Part shown: positions 34,425 through 43,980 of the stretch, one piece after another
How the letters are laid out: every line of letters starts with the position of its first letter
Position numbering within the stretch: the stretch's first letter is position 1
Assembly (NCBI GenBank): GCA_021776475.1
Contig: JAJFFV010000002.1
Coordinates: 62,001 to 126,000 of the forward strand
DNA length: 64,000 nt
Source of the DNA: Parvularculaceae bacterium
GTDB lineage: Bacteria > Pseudomonadota > Alphaproteobacteria > Caulobacterales > Parvularculaceae
Direction: 5' to 3'
Made by a program: the position numbers and the translations under genes
The notes under the pieces: generated by a model
The model's input: only the letters and a program-made list of their open reading frames with translations
The model's database searches: none
Told to the model about the DNA's origin: nothing

Positions 34425-36140
34425 CTAAATTTCGTCCGGATATACCGGCTGAATATCAACCGGGATATCCGCCATTGACCCGATGATCCGGTTGGCGTCG
34501 TCATCAAGCACGCCATAGCCGCTCAGGAACGCGGCAGCTTTATTGTAGTCGCCATCGCCTTGGATCACTACAACTTTTGCCGTCAGGGTACTGATCGCTT
34601 GCTCCAGCTTGTCAAAATTTAGCACATATTTCCGCGTCTCTTCGTCAACCGAAAACGCGCCTTGCTCCCTAAGGAAACTGTACTGATAAGCGCCGCCCTT
34701 GCCATGTGCGGCCCCAATGCCGAACCTCATGGCCCGGAACAGGCCGACGAAATAGGTCGCGAGAAAATTCTCTTTCTCGGCGGCGGGCAACTCGTCCAGT
34801 TGCATCATGTAGAGGATGTTATAAGCGCCCATCACGTCCGCTTTGCCTTCTTCCATGGCTGAATAAAGCTCTTTTAGCTCGGCGTTGACGGTGGTCTCCG
34901 TGCCATCTTTCGTGATCGTGCCAGGCCCGAGCGAGTGCGATAGCTCGTGGAACAACACCTCATTGACCATATATTTCCGCATCAGAAGGGACGCTTGATC
35001 GGCAACCAGCACTTTCTCGGCCATCGGCTCCAGAATGCGGTCGAATTTAGCACCAAGTACATTGTTGAGCAGCACCTTCTTGGCGCCTTTGGCTTCCCGC
35101 ACCCGCTCATCGTTTGGCAGGTTGAACGCAACAGTCTGCACGCCGGGCACATTGTCGCCGCCGCCATGCACTTGATCGACCACGGCAATGGGTGATTCAA
35201 ACCCACGCTTGAAATTCTTGTAGGCTTCAGGCACCGGCAGGTTCGCCTCCATGTCCCGCAACATACCTTTGTATTTGTCGAGCGCGGCGCTCTCGTCTGG
35301 GTTCTTGATTGTCACGAACGCCTCATATGCGGTCTTGTAACCGAATAAACCGTCTGTATAAACCTCATACGGACCAATCGCGACTTCTATCGCCCCGTCC
35401 AGATCCATCCACGCCATTTCAGAGTCAAAATAGTCGTCCGAAAGAAATGAATCTGCGCGCAAAGCCAGGAAATTTTTGAGGCTCGCATTTGTCGTCACCT
35501 GCGATGCCTGGCGCAACAAGGCAGCGGCAGGCTCCAGCCATTCGCGGTAATGAACCGAATAGGGGATTGCCTCAAGCCCGCCATCATCTGTTCGGCGGAT
35601 GATGGTGTAACCGCTTTTGAATGCAGCCTCGTCTTCCGGGTGCGCGGCGACCCAGGCCTCGAATTCTTCCTGCGTCATATCAGCCGGATAAAACGCCGCA
35701 CCCACCGGCCGCACCGCGTCACCAAAGAAAGGCTGGTTTTCACCAAGCGTATCCCACGGACCGAAATGCAGATCGAACAGGTTCAGCAAAAGCTCCGTAT
35801 CCGGTGATCCAGCTTCGGCGATCACCGTGCGCCATGCCGGGTTTTGCTCGCTCACCTGCCTTATATATATCTCGCTCATCAAATTGGCTGTCTGGTTCAA
35901 AAGATTGACAACTTCGCGTTCTTCGTCACTCAGGAACGACGTGTCGGTTGCCATGTCAATCACGGCAATCTGCGCACGCATCGTGTCAAGCACTTCGCGG
36001 CTGGCGGCAGGGGTTGCGGTCTTTTGCGCAATAGGTGCAACAGTCTCGGCCGGCGCTTCGGGTGTCGCTGCTTCCTTCTGGCTGCACGCCGTTAGGGCGC
36101 TTAGGGCGCAAACCGCGGTGAGGGTGATTTTGATATTCAT
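34425..36140 (-). CDS. M49-family (dipeptidyl peptidase III-like) zinc peptidase lipoprotein
   Basis: 571 aa. Signal peptide ends in lipobox LTAC, so it is a lipoprotein. The zinc site is HELSHSLGPG (about residues 399-408) and downstream EEGKAD (about 428-433), corresponding to the HEXXGH and EExxxD pair of M49 peptidases, but with a normal HEXXH spacing, not the six-residue form. The long N-terminal helical domain is also M49-like. Probably a periplasmic or outer-membrane exopeptidase. A short linker rich in Ala/Pro/Thr (about 23-45) follows the lipid anchor. Substrate unknown. Confidence 0.8.
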   Translation of the reverse strand: MNIKITLTAVCALSALTACSQKEAATPEAPAETVAPIAQKTATPAASREVLDTMRAQIAVIDMATDTSFLSDEEREVVNLLNQTANLMSEIYIRQVSEQNPAWRTVIAEAGSPDTELLLNLFDLHFGPWDTLGENQPFFGDAVRPVGAAFYPADMTQEEFEAWVAAHPEDEAAFKSGYTIIRRTDDGGLEAIPYSVHYREWLEPAAALLRQASQVTTNASLKNFLALRADSFLSDDYFDSEMAWMDLDGAIEVAIGPYEVYTDGLFGYKTAYEAFVTIKNPDESAALDKYKGMLRDMEANLPVPEAYKNFKRGFESPIAVVDQVHGGGDNVPGVQTVAFNLPNDERVREAKGAKKVLLNNVLGAKFDRILEPMAEKVLVADQASLLMRKYMVNEVLFHELSHSLGPGTITKDGTETTVNAELKELYSAMEEGKADVMGAYNILYMMQLDELPAAEKENFLATYFVGLFRAMRFGIGAAHGKGGAYQYSFLREQGAFSVDEETRKYVLNFDKLEQAISTLTAKVVVIQGDGDYNKAAAFLSGYGVLDDDANRIIGSMADIPVDIQPVYPDEI

Positions 36141-36507
36141 TGAATTACTCCGGAAAACGCGCGTTTCGCGCAGGCGAAAATGAATCAGCGCGCACCATAG
36201 CCGCTAAACCGCGAGGATAGAAGTGATGATTTTCTAGGGACAGTGCGCCGTTTCTCGGCATCTCCTATTCTGATACCCTCGGATAGAAAGTGGCAGAAGC
36301 GGGACATGTTCACTAAATCAGTCATCGGCGCCGTGACCATCTGGGTAGCGGGTCGCGGCTTTGGCACAGACACAAACCGAAGATCAGGCCCAAAGGATCT
36401 TTGCCGCAAAGGCTGCGTGACCGCCTCGCACATTAAAGGCCTCGATGCGTTCTCCAAATCAATGAATGTTGTATAAGGTATGGTGTACTGAGCTGCCGGA
36501 GAATCGC
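36141..36507. other. Intergenic stretch, possibly containing a decayed small exported ORF
   Basis: From an ATG at 36306 a signal-like text (MFTKSVIGAVTIW) continues in one frame as an unconvincing ORF; in the next frame it reads VAALAQTQTEDQAQ and FAAKAA before a stop. This could be a frameshifted small secreted protein, but evidence is thin. The promoter of the minus-strand M49 gene should also be here. Confidence 0.35.
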
Positions 36508-36870
36508 ATGCGTAATAACATCCCCGAAGAAGATCCGCCGCTCCAGCCACTGCGCGTTAGCGAGGGGTGGACCATGGACTACAACAATGGTCTCTACGAA
36601 CTGGACGTTGCACCAGGTGTCGTTGCTGATAACAGCAGCTGGCGCGTTTTTAAGGAAGACATGCTTCAGATGTCGCACGCAGGAAAGAACAGGATCATTG
36701 ATATCGGGTTTTACCCTGAAGGCGATCTTGAAGAGGGTGAATATGGCATGGTGATGCATGAGGGGGACTTCACCGGCAAGTTGATTGCCGAGCTGCACAC
36801 GCGCGACCGCGCCTTGCTCGTCTCGACTATCGAACGCTGGATGCGCAAGGTCTCCAGCGGTGAAATGTAG
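36508..36870 (+). CDS. Uncharacterised protein
   Basis: 120 aa, soluble. Regular pattern GWTMDYNNGLYELDVAPG, WRVFKEDMLQM, IDIGFYPEGDLEEGEYGM and HEGDFTGKLIAELHTRDRALL suggests a real conserved fold of beta strands, but I do not recognise the family. ATG at 36508 has GGAG about seven bases upstream; an in-frame start 14 codons earlier is less likely. Convergent with the following membrane protein gene. Confidence 0.7.
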   Translation: MRNNIPEEDPPLQPLRVSEGWTMDYNNGLYELDVAPGVVADNSSWRVFKEDMLQMSHAGKNRIIDIGFYPEGDLEEGEYGMVMHEGDFTGKLIAELHTRDRALLVSTIERWMRKVSSGEM

Positions 36871-36878
36871 GTTGCCCT

Positions 36879-37388
36879 TCAGGCTAGAGCGTAATACTGT
36901 TCTGTAAAGATGATCGCCGTTATTCCGGCGCTGATCACAAGCCAGCTGAAAACCCAGCGCTTCCAGTCAAGGTTGAGGTGCCGCGATGCGAGCAATGTGA
37001 TGATGAACAATCCTGCGATCGCGATGAGCGGCAGGGCCCACATGCCGATCCCCAGCCATTCGCTCACGCGGGCTTCATCATTGGGGTTGGACAAGCTGAC
37101 GACTGTGGCCATGATCCGCATCATCAGGGCGAAGAAAACAAATGGAAATACCCACTTTGCCTTGAAGGCATAAATCAACAACAGTCCAACAATGGCCTCG
37201 AAGTATGTGGTGATGGGACCGGCCATGGCTACAAATTGTGCTTGAAATTCGGTCGTATACGCACCGCCGTCCGCCAGCCCGGCCTTGTTGATACTCACAA
37301 ACATATCATAGCCAAGAATTTCACCGACAAAGAAGTGAGCAGCTTCATGAATCATGAAACCAAGCAGCACGAGCGCAAACTCCACCAC
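36879..37388 (-). CDS. Small integral membrane protein with HExxH (M50-like metalloprotease candidate)
   Basis: 169 aa, about five TM helices. The first helix carries HEAAHF (residues 14-19), an HExxH zinc motif placed inside the membrane as in site-2 (M50) proteases; MAGPITTYFEA follows in the second helix region, and NPNDEAR (about residue 100) could supply a third ligand. Much shorter than RseP and without a PDZ domain. The GTG start lies two bases beyond the palindromic repeat at 37390, and no good ribosome-binding site is visible. Protease function is inferred. Confidence 0.6.
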   Translation of the reverse strand: MVEFALVLLGFMIHEAAHFFVGEILGYDMFVSINKAGLADGGAYTTEFQAQFVAMAGPITTYFEAIVGLLLIYAFKAKWVFPFVFFALMMRIMATVVSLSNPNDEARVSEWLGIGMWALPLIAIAGLFIITLLASRHLNLDWKRWVFSWLVISAGITAIIFTEQYYALA

Positions 37389-37389
37389 C

Positions 37390-37440
37390 CGTCATCCCGG
37401 GTAGCTACCCGGGACCCATCTCTGAAATCCGTCCAGTAAC
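37390..37440. repeat. Palindromic intergenic repeat (CGTCATCC family)
   Basis: Contains a perfect 20-bp palindrome (TCCCGGGTAGCTACCCGGGA, 37395-37414) followed by CCCATCTCTGAAATCC. It begins with the same CGTCATCC as the element at 34291. Typical of dispersed extragenic palindromes found in many alphaproteobacteria. It directly abuts the 5' end of the HExxH membrane protein gene. Confidence 0.7.
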
Positions 37441-37545
37441 ATCAGTCTTTTTGTAAGTTCAGTGTCCGCTTTGGCGTACGGAGGAGGCGGTACTTCACCA
37501 ATTGGTCTCGAACCGTTAATGCATTGTTTCCGAGTACAGAGACTG

Positions 37546-39780
37546 TTAAATGCGGTACCCGGCTTTTGAAATCGGGAGTTCGCGCAAGCGTTCACCCGTA
37601 GCCGTATAGATCGCATTGGTGACAGCGGCTGCGATCGGCGGCATGCCCGGCTCGCCAAGGCCGCTCGGGGTCGTTTCTGTTTGGATGAATTCCACCTTGA
37701 CCTGAGGCGCACTGCGCATCCGCAGGATCGGGTAGGCATGAAAATTCTTCTCCTGAATCTCACCGTCCTCAAACGTGCATTCGAGGCCCATGGTGCTAAT
37801 CCCGTCGATGACACCGCCCTGACATAGGCTTTCGGCCATGCTCATATTGACAACCGGGCCACAATCGGCGGCGACCCAGACATTATGAACAAGGACTTGC
37901 TTGTCAGGCGTCACCTCAACATCGGCGATTTCCGCCACATAAGTGCTGTGGCAATAAAAATAGGACAGGCCGAGCGCACGGTTTGCCGGCATCTCACGGC
38001 CCCATTCAGCCATTCCGGCGACTTTCCGGATAACGCCTTTGGCCCGCGCTGTATCGACCGGGCGGAATCCGGCGAACGCATCATTCACGATTTCCCGGTC
38101 TTCCCCTAGCAGATCGACATAAAATTCGACGAAATCCCGATCTGCGGCCTCTGATGCTTCGTGCAGGAATGAATTGATCGCAAAAGCATAGGAATTGGAG
38201 ACTGGCGCGCGCCAGGCTCCGGTCGGAATATTACATTTGATAACCGACGTATCAGCACGGACATTCTCGATCATCGGTTCCGGAACAAACCCGGCGGGAT
38301 AAACACCCATGGGGACAAGGCTTTCCCCATCCATCGACGGCCCTATGTAATGTGTTTTCCAGCCGGATACTTTACCGGCGTTATCGATTGCCGCCTCGAT
38401 ATGTTGAATACCGCCCGGGCGGAAGCAGTCATTCTCCATGTCGTCTTCGCGGGTCCACTGAAGTTTCACCGGAACGCCGGCCATTTTCGAGATCATTGCC
38501 GCCTCGAGCATGAAGTCGTTGTAGAGCCGCCGGCCAAAGCCGCCGCCCATACGGGTGAGATGAACGGTGATGTTCTCCACCGGCATCTCCATGATCGCAG
38601 CGATCATCTTTGCGCCTTCCGCTGGCAATTGGGTCGGTGCCCAGAATTCAAACGTGCCGTCTTCCTTGTACCAGGCAGTACAGTTTTGCGGTTCCATTGG
38701 TGCGTGGTTCACGAACGGGTGGACATAGGCGCCGCTGATGGTCGCGCTGGCGGCAGCAAAAGCGGTAGCAACGTCGCCCTTGTCGGTGGCGCGGGTTGCC
38801 GTTTCAGGCGGCGTTGCCATCGCAAGAGCCGAGGCCCGGAATTCTGACCAGTTGTCTGCCGAAGCGCTCGCAAGATTCCATTCGATTTCAAGATCGCGTT
38901 TTGCGGCGATCGCTGCGTAGGTACTATCAGCAATGATCGCGACGCCTTCGCGCAACTGCGCATTGGCTGGTTGGCGCGGGGTATCGAAGCTTGCGGCGCG
39001 AACAACGAACGCGTTCTCAACGCCCGGCAGCACCATGATCGCGTCGAGGTTAGCAGACGTGACGGTGCCGCCCACGGACGGGCAGCGGGCATAACTTGCA
39101 TAGCGCATACCGGGCACATTCTGATCAATCCCGAAAAGTGGCTGACCGGTGACGATCGACAGGTTGTCGACACCGCTGACCCGTGAACCCAACAGTTTAA
39201 AGTTCTTCGTTTCTTTCAGCTGCACGCTTTCATCATCTGGCTCGGGCAGTTTGCCTGCCACACCCGCCAGTGATCCGTAGGACAATGAATTGCCTGTCGC
39301 CGGGTCGAGGACGCTCCCAGCATCCGTCTTGAGGCTCGCCGCATCAACACCCCACTCAACCGCCGCCGCCGCGACCAGCATTTGCCGTGCCTTGGCACCT
39401 GCTTTGCGCAAGCGCTCCCAGTTCATCGGCACGGCAAGGGAGCCGCCTGCAAATTGCGGCGAAAATGTCGGGTTGACCACGGACTGCTCGACACGGACTT
39501 GTTCCCAGGGGATATCCAGTTCCTCAGCAACCATCATCGGCAGAGCCGTCTTGACGCCCTGGCCGATTTCGGGCTGCGCTGACTGGATCGTGGCAATGCC
39601 GTCCGTACCGATTCGCAGATAGATGTTGAATTCCGTCTCGCTGATTGCTGCGTCACCCGGGCTTTCCAGTTTGCTCTCGCGACTGCACCCCAGAAGAGTG
39701 ACGCAGAGAACCAGACCGCCGCTGCCCGCGAGCATGGCACGACGCGAAATGCCTGTTTCCTGATTGATCCGTGTTGCCAT
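37546..39780 (-). CDS. Molybdopterin-binding large subunit, xanthine dehydrogenase family (IorB-like)
   Basis: 744 aa. A Tat signal is visible (SRRAMLAGSGGLVLCVTLLG), so the folded molybdenum enzyme is exported to the periplasm. The large-subunit motifs QPEIGQGVKTALPMMVAEEL, TRMGGGFGRRLYNDFMLEA, GAWRAPVSNSYAFAINSFLHE and GLGEPGMPPIAAAVTNAIY match the IorB/aldehyde dehydrogenase type of the xanthine oxidase family; the final Glu of GEPGMPP is the catalytic base. A Cys follows the signal, so a lipid anchor cannot be excluded. Partner: the preceding 2Fe-2S gene, which it overlaps by one base (TAATG). No FAD subunit gene is present. Substrate (aldehyde or N-heterocycle) unknown. Confidence 0.92.
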   Translation of the reverse strand: MATRINQETGISRRAMLAGSGGLVLCVTLLGCSRESKLESPGDAAISETEFNIYLRIGTDGIATIQSAQPEIGQGVKTALPMMVAEELDIPWEQVRVEQSVVNPTFSPQFAGGSLAVPMNWERLRKAGAKARQMLVAAAAVEWGVDAASLKTDAGSVLDPATGNSLSYGSLAGVAGKLPEPDDESVQLKETKNFKLLGSRVSGVDNLSIVTGQPLFGIDQNVPGMRYASYARCPSVGGTVTSANLDAIMVLPGVENAFVVRAASFDTPRQPANAQLREGVAIIADSTYAAIAAKRDLEIEWNLASASADNWSEFRASALAMATPPETATRATDKGDVATAFAAASATISGAYVHPFVNHAPMEPQNCTAWYKEDGTFEFWAPTQLPAEGAKMIAAIMEMPVENITVHLTRMGGGFGRRLYNDFMLEAAMISKMAGVPVKLQWTREDDMENDCFRPGGIQHIEAAIDNAGKVSGWKTHYIGPSMDGESLVPMGVYPAGFVPEPMIENVRADTSVIKCNIPTGAWRAPVSNSYAFAINSFLHEASEAADRDFVEFYVDLLGEDREIVNDAFAGFRPVDTARAKGVIRKVAGMAEWGREMPANRALGLSYFYCHSTYVAEIADVEVTPDKQVLVHNVWVAADCGPVVNMSMAESLCQGGVIDGISTMGLECTFEDGEIQEKNFHAYPILRMRSAPQVKVEFIQTETTPSGLGEPGMPPIAAAVTNAIYTATGERLRELPISKAGYRI

Positions 39781-40253
39781 TATTCCGCTCCCCTCTTTCC
39801 AGCGGCCAGCTTGATGGCGGCTTTGATCCGGTTATAGGTACCGCAGCGGCAGATGTTGCCGGACATGGCGTCATCGATGTCTTCATCCGATGGGGAAGGA
39901 TTGCCGGCGAGCAGCGCGGCGGCGGACATCAGTTGTCCCGCCTGACAATACCCGCATTGCGGGACATCGAGATCAATCCAGACCTTTTGCAAGGGGCTTA
40001 GCTCCTCACCATCGGCAAGGCCCTCGATGGTTGTCACCGGCCGCCTTTCTACTGCCGAGACCGGATAAACACAGGAGCGAATTGGCTGGCCATCGAGATG
40101 CACAGTGCAGGCACCGCATTGTGCAATACCGCAGCCAAATTTGGTACCGACCAAGCCAAGGGTGTCTCGCAAGACCCATAAAAGGGGTGTTGACGGATCT
40201 GCCAGCTCTACAGTGGTGGATTGGCCGTTGATCGTGAGGGTGTATGCGGTCAT
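39780..40253 (-). CDS. 2Fe-2S subunit of a molybdenum hydroxylase (IorA-like)
   Basis: 157 aa. Two iron-sulfur clusters: plant-type [21 protein letters not shown]-like set (listed as C-x4-C-x2-C...C) in the N-terminal half, and helical C-terminal CGYCQ ... NICRCGTY. It passes electrons from the molybdenum cofactor to an external acceptor. The ATG at 40253 is preferred; an upstream TTG in frame includes the ribosome-binding GGGGAG. No signal peptide, so it is probably co-exported with the Tat-signal large subunit. Confidence 0.95.
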   Translation of the reverse strand: MTAYTLTINGQSTTVELADPSTPLLWVLRDTLGLVGTKFGCGIAQCGACTVHLDGQPIRSCVYPVSAVERRPVTTIEGLADGEELSPLQKVWIDLDVPQCGYCQAGQLMSAAALLAGNPSPSDEDIDDAMSGNICRCGTYNRIKAAIKLAAGKRGAE

Positions 40254-40472
40254 GTAACTCCCCAATGTCGCCGCTAGTGTCCGCCAAACTGTGTCACAAA
40301 TCGCGGTTGGTACAAGAAATAATTCAATTTACGATGCACTAGCTGCCTGGGCGTGCAAATGGCGATTGCAAAAGGCGGCGGCAATCTGCCGGCCCGCCGG
40401 CTGAGGCCTCCGGCATTGCGCCAGCTCCCGGCTTTGGCTACCACGCCGGTTCGAATAGGAATAAGAAAAACG

Positions 40473-41951
40473 ATGGCCAAGAAACAGAAATCCTTCCGCC
40501 CCAAGGCGCGCAAGCCGCGCGGCTTTACCGATCGCTTCGGCACAGAAATTCTCGCCGAGCAAGTGATGTTCGCGAAGATCCAGAAAGTCTACGCCATGTA
40601 TGGCTTTGACCCACTGGAAACGCCGGCCTTCGAATTCACCGACGCACTCGGCAAATTCCTGCCGGATGTAGACCGGCCAGGCCAGGGCGTCTTTTCACTG
40701 CAAGATGATGACGAGCAATGGATGAGCTTGCGCTATGACTTAACGGCGCCGCTCGCCCGATTTGTCGCCGAGAATTACGACGCGTTGCCGAAGCCGTTTC
40801 GGCGCTATCAAGTTGGCAGGGTCTGGCGCAACGAAAAGCCGGGGCCAGGCCGCTTTCGCGAATTTACGCAAGTTGACGCCGATATCGTCGGCGCGCCGGC
40901 ACCGTTCGCGGACGCCGAGATCTGCATGATGTTCGCTGACGCGGTGGAAGCTGCCGGTGTTCCGCGCGGCGACTATGTGGTCCGCGTGTCCGACCGAAAA
41001 ACCGTCAACGGCATGCTGGAAGTTGCCGGCCTTGCCGGCGATGACGCGGCGGACCAGCGCCTTGGCGTCTTGCGCGCGATGGACAAGCTCGACCGGCTAG
41101 GGGAGGCGGGCGTTCGCCAGCTCCTCGGCAAAGGCCGCAAAGATGACAGCGGTGACTACACGGACGGTGTCAATCTCTCCGACGGCCAGGCCGATGTTGT
41201 GATGGCTTTCATGGCCGCGACTAAAGACAGCAACGCCGCCACTTGCGCCGCCCTGCGCAATATTGTCGGCAAAAGCAACACAGGTCTCGAAGGCGTCACG
41301 ACGCTGGAGCGGATGGCGGAGACACTGGCGGCCCTCTCCTATGATGCGTCGCGTGTGCAGATAGATCTGTCGATTGTTCGCGGCCTTGAATACTACACCG
41401 GGCCCGTTTTCGAAGCGGACTTCACCTTTGAAGTTGAGGACGACAAAGGCCGCCCGATCCAGTTTGGATCGATCGGTGGCGGTGGCCGCTACGATGATTT
41501 GGTCAAACGATTTAAAGGTGTGGAAGTCCCGGCGGTCGGCGTCTCGATTGGTGTCTCGCGGTTGATCGCGGCGTTGCAGACGCGCACCGGCGCAACGCTA
41601 ATTGAGCGAGGCCCTGTTGTTGTGCTGGCACTGGATAAAGATCAGACGCCGGAATACCAGAAAATGGCTGCCGAATTACGCGCTGCTGGTATTCGCGCGG
41701 AGGCCTATATTGGCGGAGCGAATTTCGGTAAGCAGATTAAATACGCGGACAAGCGCCGCGCCCCGGTCGCGATCATACAGGGTGAAGACGAACGGGCAAA
41801 AGGCGAGGTTACGATCAAGGATTTGGTACTCGGCGAAACACTCTCAGCCGAAATCACTGACAATAAGGAATGGCGTGAGGACCAGCCAGCCCAGTTCGCT
41901 GTCCCCCGCGACAAGTTGGTCGAGGCGGTGAAACAGGTGCTGGCCCGTTGA
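40473..41951 (+). CDS. hisS: Histidine--tRNA ligase
   Basis: 492 aa. Charges tRNA-His. Class II landmarks: motif 2 RRYQVGRVWRNEKPGPGRFREFTQ, HisA block DLSIVRGLEYYTG and motif 3 VGVSIGVSRLIAAL. The C-terminal anticodon-binding domain starts near residue 400 (VVVLALDK). The lengthened form with many insertions is the alphaproteobacterial type, whose tRNA-His usually lacks G-1. The ATG at 40473 fits the family N-terminus (AKKQKSFRPKARKPRGF); the longer frame adds 40 non-conserved residues. Divergent from the molybdenum hydroxylase pair. Confidence 0.96.
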   Translation: MAKKQKSFRPKARKPRGFTDRFGTEILAEQVMFAKIQKVYAMYGFDPLETPAFEFTDALGKFLPDVDRPGQGVFSLQDDDEQWMSLRYDLTAPLARFVAENYDALPKPFRRYQVGRVWRNEKPGPGRFREFTQVDADIVGAPAPFADAEICMMFADAVEAAGVPRGDYVVRVSDRKTVNGMLEVAGLAGDDAADQRLGVLRAMDKLDRLGEAGVRQLLGKGRKDDSGDYTDGVNLSDGQADVVMAFMAATKDSNAATCAALRNIVGKSNTGLEGVTTLERMAETLAALSYDASRVQIDLSIVRGLEYYTGPVFEADFTFEVEDDKGRPIQFGSIGGGGRYDDLVKRFKGVEVPAVGVSIGVSRLIAALQTRTGATLIERGPVVVLALDKDQTPEYQKMAAELRAAGIRAEAYIGGANFGKQIKYADKRRAPVAIIQGEDERAKGEVTIKDLVLGETLSAEITDNKEWREDQPAQFAVPRDKLVEAVKQVLAR

Positions 41952-42026
41952 TCGGCCACCCGCGTTTACACCCGGTTAACATTTGGCATCCAAAATTGCC
42001 TTTCACCCAGAGAGGGGTCGGATTTC

Positions 42027-42536
42027 ATGCAAAATGCAATTTTTGCGCTGCTCGCCGCAATAACGCTCCAGGCCTGTGCCTCCAGCGGCGCGAACCACGG
42101 CGAAGCGGCCATCTGGTCTTGGATCGACGCCGGACATCAAGAAGTGCTGCTCCGCAAATCGCCTGATTTGGTTGTCTACCGAACGATTGGCACTACTTCC
42201 GGCAAGATGTCGCCAACACTCGAAGGCCAGTTGCAGCAGGAATTGGCCGAAGCCGAGCAGATGCTGAAAGAGTCAGACGCCACCTGGTCGGACGTATCAA
42301 ACGGCCGGGTCCTGATGACCAGCGCAGTCGAGATTGATGACGCACAACGGATCATCAACACTGAGCCCGTGCTTGCGGAAATAGTCTGGAGCTACAAGGT
42401 CATCGATAAATTATCCGTACCAACCGCAAAAGTAGGGCTGGAATTGATCGCCAGCGCCCCTCAGGCAGGAGATGCAGTAGTGGCGGTTATCGAAAGCGAG
42501 GCGGACGAGGGCGTTCATTTCAGCCGGTCCAAATAA
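42027..42536 (+). CDS. Uncharacterised lipoprotein
   Basis: 169 aa. Signal peptide ends in lipobox LQAC. The mature part is mixed alpha/beta with no recognised domain (WSWIDAGHQEVLLRKSPDLVVYRT, QLQQELAEAEQMLKESDATW). AGAGAGGGG precedes the ATG. Two bases separate its stop from the convergent glycosyltransferase stop. Confidence 0.75.
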   Translation: MQNAIFALLAAITLQACASSGANHGEAAIWSWIDAGHQEVLLRKSPDLVVYRTIGTTSGKMSPTLEGQLQQELAEAEQMLKESDATWSDVSNGRVLMTSAVEIDDAQRIINTEPVLAEIVWSYKVIDKLSVPTAKVGLELIASAPQAGDAVVAVIESEADEGVHFSRSK

Positions 42537-42537
42537 C

Positions 42538-43737
42538 CTACGGCAGGAACGGATCTTCGAACATCTTGGCTGAGCGCAGCCAGAACTCTTCATCGAAGCC
42601 TGGAATTTCAAGATTGGCAATGAATTGCCTTGCGCCGGCTTCCCACGAGAAATTCATTGAATGCGCACGACACTCTTCCACGTTCCGGGTCTCCAACGCC
42701 GTCATACAGGCGACCTTCAGGTCTTCATCCATACAGCCGGCACCCGCCGGCGCCGTCTCCAGTATCTCCAGCGGCCCCCGGACAGGGAACGCTGCAACCG
42801 GCACACCGCAGGCAAGTGCTTCGACGTTGACAAGACCAAACGTATCAGTGCGAGAAGGAAAAACAAAAACATCGGAGGCGGAGTAATATTTGACCAGGTC
42901 CTCGCCGAAATGTTTGCCAGCAAATTTCACCGCTGGATATTTGTGCTTCAGCTCGTCCTCCTGCGGACCAGCACCCACAATCACTTTGGTGCCCGGTAGA
43001 TCGAGGTCTAGAAAATCTTCAAGTGTTTTTTCAACTGCGATCCGCCCGACATATAGAAAGATCGGCTTCGGCAGATCTTTCATCACATCAGAAGCGGTTG
43101 GTTTGAATATCTCGGTATCGACCCCGCGGCTCCACAGTTTCATATTCTCGAAACCGCGCTCCTCCAGCTCCTGCATCAGACCCGGTGTCGCGACCATCAT
43201 GGTCTCACCGTATTTATGGAAATCCTTGAGGAAGGCGTATCCCCATTTGATTGGGAACTTGAACCGTTCATGTGTATATTCAGCAAACCGTGTATGAAAT
43301 GATGTCGTATACGGATAACCCCGCCGCCGGCAGAAGCGCCTTGCGGCGCGCCCAATCGGCCCTTCTGTTGCAATGTGAATTGCGTCCGGTTTGAAGTCGT
43401 TAATCATTTTTGCTGCCTTGCGGTTCGGGAACAGCGACAGCTCGATTTCGGAATAGGTCGGCAGCGGGATGGATTTAAAGTCCTGCGGCGTCACATACAT
43501 CACCTCGTTACCGTTCCGAACGAGGATTTGGCCAAGTGTATCAAGGGTTGTTACGACGCCGTTGAGTTGCGGCTTCCAGGCGTCCGTCGCGATCACGATT
43601 TTCAAGCCCGCATCGAGGCTGGGCATCGGGAATTTCTGTTTGGCTTTGGCCAGACGCGCGACGCCAGAACCGATTTTCTTCAGCGTGCTTCTGCGTTTAG
43701 CCGGCTTGCCGTTTTCCGGCGCCGTATTTCCTGACAT
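42538..43737 (-). CDS. Glycosyltransferase family 4 protein
   Basis: 399 aa. GT-B fold: N-terminal domain opens with KIVIATDAWKPQLNGVVTTL, donor-binding C-terminal domain with FLYVGRIAVEKTLEDFL, SDVFVFPSRTDTFGLVNVEALACGVPVAAFPV (the E-x7-E motif). Closely resembles alphaproteobacterial proteins annotated as glycosyl or alpha-mannosyl transferases making glycolipids (SqdX/MgtA-like). The donor sugar and acceptor are unknown. About 45 basic residues precede the domain, suggesting membrane surface contact. Confidence 0.9.
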   Translation of the reverse strand: MSGNTAPENGKPAKRRSTLKKIGSGVARLAKAKQKFPMPSLDAGLKIVIATDAWKPQLNGVVTTLDTLGQILVRNGNEVMYVTPQDFKSIPLPTYSEIELSLFPNRKAAKMINDFKPDAIHIATEGPIGRAARRFCRRRGYPYTTSFHTRFAEYTHERFKFPIKWGYAFLKDFHKYGETMMVATPGLMQELEERGFENMKLWSRGVDTEIFKPTASDVMKDLPKPIFLYVGRIAVEKTLEDFLDLDLPGTKVIVGAGPQEDELKHKYPAVKFAGKHFGEDLVKYYSASDVFVFPSRTDTFGLVNVEALACGVPVAAFPVRGPLEILETAPAGAGCMDEDLKVACMTALETRNVEECRAHSMNFSWEAGARQFIANLEIPGFDEEFWLRSAKMFEDPFLP

Positions 43738-43980
43738 TCTTTGTCACCGTCGGTTGGATTTTTTGACTATGTATGGGGGGCTGCAGTGTTTTGAAAGCAG
43801 AATCGCGAATCAGTATTTGAGTTTTAAATCTGTATTTAGGACTTGCAGTTATTGGCCTATTCAAGCTCAACCACGAGCAGTTTGTGGTAAAATGATCCTA
43901 GACCAGGGGCATATACCCTTTTTTAGTGCTGCACTGCAAAAATTACTGGTAAGCGAAGTTGAAGAGGTCTAGATAATGCG

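Noticed and set aside
34259-34486. 75-codon plus-strand frame
   Set aside because: It spans a palindromic repeat and the end of the M49 gene; no protein-like pattern.
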